Under the pieces are notes generated by a model, which saw nothing but the letters and a program-made list of their open reading frames with translations, did no database searches and had not been told where the DNA came from. 17,086 nucleotides of DNA, taken from positions 1-17,086 of the forward strand of contig WGAE01000033.1 in the NCBI GenBank assembly GCA_015489185.1, read 5' to 3'. This DNA comes from Campylobacterales bacterium (GTDB lineage: Bacteria; Campylobacterota; Campylobacteria; Campylobacterales; QNZT01). Position 1 is the first letter of the stretch. Each line of letters begins with the position of its first letter. The translations under genes and the position numbers were made by a program. Shown piece after piece: positions 13,911 through 17,086 of the stretch.

Positions 13911-15128
13911 ATGATCAGGGCGCTGGTTTTTCTCCTTTTGGCACTGTCACTCGACGCAAACGTGCTTCAGGATGCCATAAACAAGGCACCCGGGGGATCG
14001 AAACTGGAGCTTCCGGCAGGCATCTACCGTGGCAATATCGTCATAGAGAAACCGCTGATCATCGACGGAAAGGATGGACGCGCCGTCATCGAGGGAGACG
14101 GCAAAGGTTCGGTCGTCACTGTCAAAAGTCCCTTCGTCACCCTGCAAAACCTGACCATACGCCACAGCGGTGCGGAACATGAACGTGTAGATGCCGGCAT
14201 CGCACTCAAAAAGGTACACCACTGCAATATCCTCCACTGCCAACTCGAAGATGTGCTGTTTGGCATCGATGTGCAGCAATCGAGCGAGTGCAACATCAGC
14301 GGTAATGTCATCACCTCCAAACCCTTCGCACTCGGTCTGAGAGGCGATGCGATCCGACTCTGGTACTCCAACGACAATATTCTCACCCGAAACCGCATCA
14401 CACGTGCACGCGACTTTGTGGTCTGGTATTCGCACGGCAACCTGATCGCGGAGAACAACGGCTCCTACGGGCGCTATTCGCTCCACTTCATGTATACGGG
14501 TAAAAATATCGTCAAAAACAACCGTTTTGACCACAACTCGGTCGGCATCTTCTTTATGTATTCGCAGGATACCGTCGCGACCGGAAATATTATCAAAAAT
14601 TCGCTGGGAACGACGGGGCTTGGCATAGGGCTGAAGGATTGCTCCAACTACACAATCGAAAACAACAAGATCCTCTACTGTGCACGTGGTCTTTACATCG
14701 ACCGTTCTCCTTTCGAACCCGACACCGTCAACCGTTTCACACACAACTATATCCTCTACAACAGCGAGGGGGTCCATTTTCATTCGCTCAGCCTCCACAA
14801 TATCTTTAAAAACAACATCATCAAAGGCAACATCGAAACGGTCGTCAACGACTCCTACAATACACGGGTGACCGAAAATGTTTGGGACGGCAACTACTGG
14901 GACGATTATCAGGGTTTCGACAAAAACCGCGACGGCACGGGTGACACACCCTACACGCTCTACTACTACGCGGATAAACTCTGGATGCTCAATCCGAACG
15001 TCAAGTTTTTCTACGGTTCGCCGGTCATCTCGATACTCAATTTTCTGGCGAAACTGGCACCGATCTCGCAACCTGTGAAACTGCTGACCGATCCGCATCC
15101 AAAAATGAGGGAGGGGAGATTACTATGA
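13911..15128 (+). CDS. nosD: NosD, periplasmic copper-site maturation protein (beta-helix)
   Basis: This 405-aa exported protein has a signal peptide at about 1-16 (ALVFLLLALSLDA). The remainder is a right-handed parallel beta-helix of the pectin-lyase type, with many short repeats such as 'NxIxxNxI' and 'GIxLKxxxNxTIENNKI' (the CASH/NosD carbohydrate-binding and sugar hydrolase repeat class). NosD works with the NosFY ABC transporter to help build the CuZ site of NosZ in the periplasm. The conserved NosD ending (NVWDGNYWDDYQGFDKNRDGTGDTPY) is present. The last four bases overlap nosG (ATGA). nosF and nosY are not in the window and would be expected to the right. Confidence 0.95.
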   Translation: MIRALVFLLLALSLDANVLQDAINKAPGGSKLELPAGIYRGNIVIEKPLIIDGKDGRAVIEGDGKGSVVTVKSPFVTLQNLTIRHSGAEHERVDAGIALKKVHHCNILHCQLEDVLFGIDVQQSSECNISGNVITSKPFALGLRGDAIRLWYSNDNILTRNRITRARDFVVWYSHGNLIAENNGSYGRYSLHFMYTGKNIVKNNRFDHNSVGIFFMYSQDTVATGNIIKNSLGTTGLGIGLKDCSNYTIENNKILYCARGLYIDRSPFEPDTVNRFTHNYILYNSEGVHFHSLSLHNIFKNNIIKGNIETVVNDSYNTRVTENVWDGNYWDDYQGFDKNRDGTGDTPYTLYYYADKLWMLNPNVKFFYGSPVISILNFLAKLAPISQPVKLLTDPHPKMREGRLL

Positions 15129-15919
15129 AACCTGAAGAGAAAAAAAGAAGAGAGTTCATGCGCAACATCGCCGGCCTGGGGGTACTGGGGCTGGCTGCGG
15201 GCGCAGGTATCTGGCTGGCGCCGAAACTCAAGGCCGAGAAACTGCGCCTCAGACCGCCAGGTGCGGTGGCTGAAGAGGATTTTCTCAAGCTCTGCATCAA
15301 GTGCGGGCAGTGTCTGCAGGTGTGCCCCTACGATTCGATCGAACTCGAAGATATCGACGGCGGCGCGAGTATGGGGATGGCGTACATCGATCCCCTCAAA
15401 CGCGGCTGCTATCTTTGCGAAGCGTTTCCCTGCATTCTCGCCTGCCCCACCGGCGCACTCGATCATGAAAAAGATGAGATCAAATATATCCATATGGGCA
15501 TGGCGGTGATTGTCAATGAAAGCGCCTGTCTGGCACTCAAAAATGAAAAGGTTCCCGACAAAGCGATCGACCGCATCTACGACCATACCAAAGTGCTCTC
15601 CAAAGAGGAGCATCGCAAACACCGCGTAGAAATGACGGGCAGCGAAAGCGAAAAAGCGAAACTCCAGAAAGAGCTGTTGCAGAAGCTGGAGAAGTTCAGG
15701 GGTGAAGCGTGTACGATCTGCGCCGACATGTGCCCCTATCATCCCGATCCGACACAGGCGATCGGCATGATCTCCAAAAACGGCGGTCTGCTGCCTGAGA
15801 TCAGAGAGGCGTGTGTCGGGTGCGGCGCGTGTGTCGAACTCTGCCCCACACAGGTGCTCAATATCGTCCCCAGAGCCACCTATGACGAGATTTACAAAAA
15901 AGGAAAAATAGATGCCTGA
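15125..15919 (+). CDS. nosG: NosG, NapG-like periplasmic ferredoxin with four [4Fe-4S] clusters
   Basis: This 264-aa protein resembles NapG. A Tat signal is visible (KKRREFMRNIAG, 6-17, then a hydrophobic stretch to about 33), so it should be folded with its clusters before export. Cysteine groups for four [4Fe-4S] clusters are present: CIKCGQCLQVCP (57-68); C95/C98/C103/C107; C135 with C196/C199/C203; and CVGCGACVELCP (230-241). With NosH it is proposed to oxidise menaquinol and pass electrons to the NosC cytochromes. A good GGGGAG lies six bases before the ATG, which overlaps the nosD stop. Its 3' end overlaps nosC1 by eight bases. Confidence 0.94.
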   Translation: MKPEEKKRREFMRNIAGLGVLGLAAGAGIWLAPKLKAEKLRLRPPGAVAEEDFLKLCIKCGQCLQVCPYDSIELEDIDGGASMGMAYIDPLKRGCYLCEAFPCILACPTGALDHEKDEIKYIHMGMAVIVNESACLALKNEKVPDKAIDRIYDHTKVLSKEEHRKHRVEMTGSESEKAKLQKELLQKLEKFRGEACTICADMCPYHPDPTQAIGMISKNGGLLPEIREACVGCGACVELCPTQVLNIVPRATYDEIYKKGKIDA

Positions 15920-16478
15920 TATGATGAAACGATTCGTCCCTCTGACGGTAGCACTGCTGCTTTGGAGCGGATGCGGTGACGAGGGTGTCAAAGTGCCTGC
16001 ACAATCCGCTCCGTCCAATACACCGAAGATCAAGATCACCGAAGGGGCGGTCGATACTACCGTCGCAAAAAAAGAGGACAAAAGCAACAGCGGTCAGTTC
16101 TACTACTCCTACAACAAAGAGAAGAACGTCAGTGAAGAGCCGCCGAAAAGAAGAACAACGATCGACGCCTATCTCAATATCAAATCCCCTTACGAGCGGG
16201 TACGCATCACGATGATGATCAAGCGTCTGAGTACCACCTACATTCGCAAATGCTCTCCCTGTCATGACGACTACGCCAACGGTGTCATCGGTCCCTCGCT
16301 GCTGGACAAAAACGCCTCGTTCATCTACGGCAGAATCATGGCCTTTAAAACCGGGAAACGTAAAAACGTCCTGATGAAAGAGCTTGTAGAGCAGATGGAG
16401 GACGCACAGCTTAGAGCGCTCGCCGAAGAGATCGCGAATTTCAACAAAGAGATACGAAAAATGAGGAGAGGAAAATGA
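15912..16478 (+). CDS. nosC1: NosC1, monohaem cytochrome c (probable lipoprotein or anchored)
   Basis: This 188-aa protein has an N-terminal hydrophobic segment ending LLLWSGC (Cys21). That resembles a lipobox with an unusual Trp at -3, so it is either a lipoprotein or membrane-anchored. A variable, charged linker (about 30-95) precedes the cytochrome domain with a single CSPCH (114-118) and a probable axial Met162. Its C-terminal domain is paralogous to that of the next gene, sharing GVIGPSLL and FKTGKRKN. By the Wolinella model it relays electrons from NosGH towards NosC2 and NosZ. AAAAAAGGA lies eight bases before the ATG, and the gene overlaps nosG by eight bases and nosC2 by four. Confidence 0.9.
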   Translation: MPDMMKRFVPLTVALLLWSGCGDEGVKVPAQSAPSNTPKIKITEGAVDTTVAKKEDKSNSGQFYYSYNKEKNVSEEPPKRRTTIDAYLNIKSPYERVRITMMIKRLSTTYIRKCSPCHDDYANGVIGPSLLDKNASFIYGRIMAFKTGKRKNVLMKELVEQMEDAQLRALAEEIANFNKEIRKMRRGK

Positions 16479-17014
16479 TACGAAACATCATCGCAGCAGT
16501 CGCTGTCATACTTGCCGTTTGGGCATCGGTCTATATGTACAGTCTCGACAAAGAGGCGCACAAATTTCAGCGTATCTCGGAACTGATCAAGAGTACCGCC
16601 ATGGAAGATACGAAGCTCACCGGCGTGCAGACACACCCCGTAACTTCGGCACCCAAACCCAAAACCGAAAGCAAAAGTGCCGCCAAAGAAAAAGAGAACG
16701 ATGAACTCGCACAAAAGCTCAAAGCACTTAAAGAGAAAGCGGGGAACCTCGCGGCATTCAAAACAAGTCCGCTCTACAAAAAGAGTTGCTCCTCCTGCCA
16801 CGGCAATATCGGTGAAGGCATCATCGGTCCGAAACTGCTGGGTAAAAGTAAAGAGGAGATCCTGACCGCACTGCATGACTTCAAAAGCGGCAAACGTAAA
16901 AACTACGTCATGTACGGATTGCTGGGCAACATGAACGATCAACAGCTTGATGATCTCGCGACCGAGATCGCCACGTTCCAGAAAAAACTGGACGAAGCGA
17001 CACAATCAGAGTAA
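16475..17014 (+). CDS. nosC2: NosC2, monohaem cytochrome c, membrane-anchored
   Basis: This 179-aa protein has an uncleaved-looking N-terminal anchor (about 5-22, IIAAVAVILAVWASVYMY) with no lipobox cysteine. A Lys/Ala/Glu-rich linker (about 55-90) follows, then the cytochrome domain with CSSCH (105-109), GIIGPKLL (115-122), FKSGKRKN (136-143) and probable axial Met153. It is a close paralogue of NosC1 in the haem domain but has a different anchor. It is the predicted next step in the electron route to NosZ, which has its own haem domain. The ATG overlaps the nosC1 stop (ATGA). Twenty-two bases separate it from the start of nosH. Confidence 0.9.
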   Translation: MIRNIIAAVAVILAVWASVYMYSLDKEAHKFQRISELIKSTAMEDTKLTGVQTHPVTSAPKPKTESKSAAKEKENDELAQKLKALKEKAGNLAAFKTSPLYKKSCSSCHGNIGEGIIGPKLLGKSKEEILTALHDFKSGKRKNYVMYGLLGNMNDQQLDDLATEIATFQKKLDEATQSE

Positions 17015-17036
17015 GATTTCCGACAAGGAGGGGAAG

Positions 17037-17086
17037 ATGGACAGATACAACGCAAGTATAAGAGAGTTGATCAACGCGCCGTTCTG
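17037..17086 (+). CDS. nosH: Start of nosH (partial, cut by window end)
   Basis: An ATG at 17037 with AAGGAGGGG five to six bases upstream opens a frame of 16 codons (MDRYNASIRELINAPF) that runs off the window. NosH, a NapH-like membrane protein with [4Fe-4S] sites that acts as the quinol dehydrogenase partner of NosG, is expected at this place in clade II nos clusters. The assignment rests on gene order; the visible residues are too few to confirm it. Confidence 0.65.
   Translation, partial: MDRYNASIRELINAPF

Noticed and set aside
13947..15098. A 383-codon open frame on the minus strand across nosD
   Set aside because: It is the antisense shadow of nosD, whose plus-strand product has a signal peptide, beta-helix repeats and the right place in the nos operon. 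The antisense product has no recognisable domain or ribosome-binding site.
15011..16087. A 358-codon open frame on the minus strand across nosG
   Set aside because: It is a shadow of nosG and nosC1. The plus strand carries four ferredoxin cysteine groups, a Tat signal and overlapping operon starts.
1..17086. CRISPR arrays, tRNA/rRNA genes, insertion sequences, phage genes
   Set aside because: I looked for regular repeats, cloverleaf-type sequences, transposase motifs and terminal inverted repeats and saw none.

Overview
The window looks like chromosomal DNA of a nitrous-oxide-respiring member of the Campylobacterota (Epsilonproteobacteria), of the Sulfurovum/Sulfurimonas/Wolinella kind. The main reason is the nos gene order nosZ-nosB-nosD-nosG-nosC1-nosC2-(nosH) at 10337-17086. 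With it come a Sec-exported NosZ carrying a C-terminal cytochrome c domain, and the small membrane gene nosB; together these mark the 'clade II' N2O reductase system. Coding density is very high, and no stretch over 300 bases lacks a gene. I saw no rRNA, tRNA, IS element or CRISPR array.

Left third (1-6000). Phosphoglucomutase (pgm, +) converges with a 92-aa helical DNA-binding-like protein (-). A DUF1456/YehS-type protein (+) follows and overlaps tail-to-tail with a leftward four-gene operon running from 5985 to 2574. That operon encodes a MotA/TolQ/ExbB-type channel with a long cytoplasmic coiled coil, a MotB/ZorB-like OmpA protein, a 53-aa basic protein not previously called because of its size, and a DUF808/YedI membrane protein. 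Its four genes are joined by a 3-base gap and two ATGA overlaps. The first two resemble the ZorA/ZorB stator pair of Zorya defence, but no Zorya effector gene is present here.

Middle (6000-10200). A leucine-rich-repeat protein and a ribbon-helix-helix/antitoxin-like protein form a rightward pair. They converge on a leftward pair: a 58-aa cysteine-containing protein (TTG start) and a NosL-family protein fused to a haem-less cytochrome-like domain. The NosL-like gene is divergent from a di-haem cytochrome c peroxidase. tRNA-guanine transglycosylase (tgt, -) is divergent from nosZ.

Right part (10200-17086). nosZ has a recognisable anaerobic promoter: an FNR/CRP-type box TTGAC-TTAT-ATCAA centred 41.5 bases before the start predicted from a perfect TATAAT. 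A strong terminator follows nosZ, and a separate promoter, overlapped by an inverted repeat, precedes nosB. nosB-nosD-nosG-nosC1-nosC2-nosH then run as a tightly packed operon. By the model proposed for Wolinella, menaquinol electrons enter through NosG/NosH, pass through the paralogous cytochromes NosC1 and NosC2, and reach the cytochrome domain, CuA and CuZ of NosZ. NosD helps deliver or assemble copper, and the role of NosB is uncertain. The window ends 16 codons into nosH; nosF, nosY and a second nosL would be expected beyond it.
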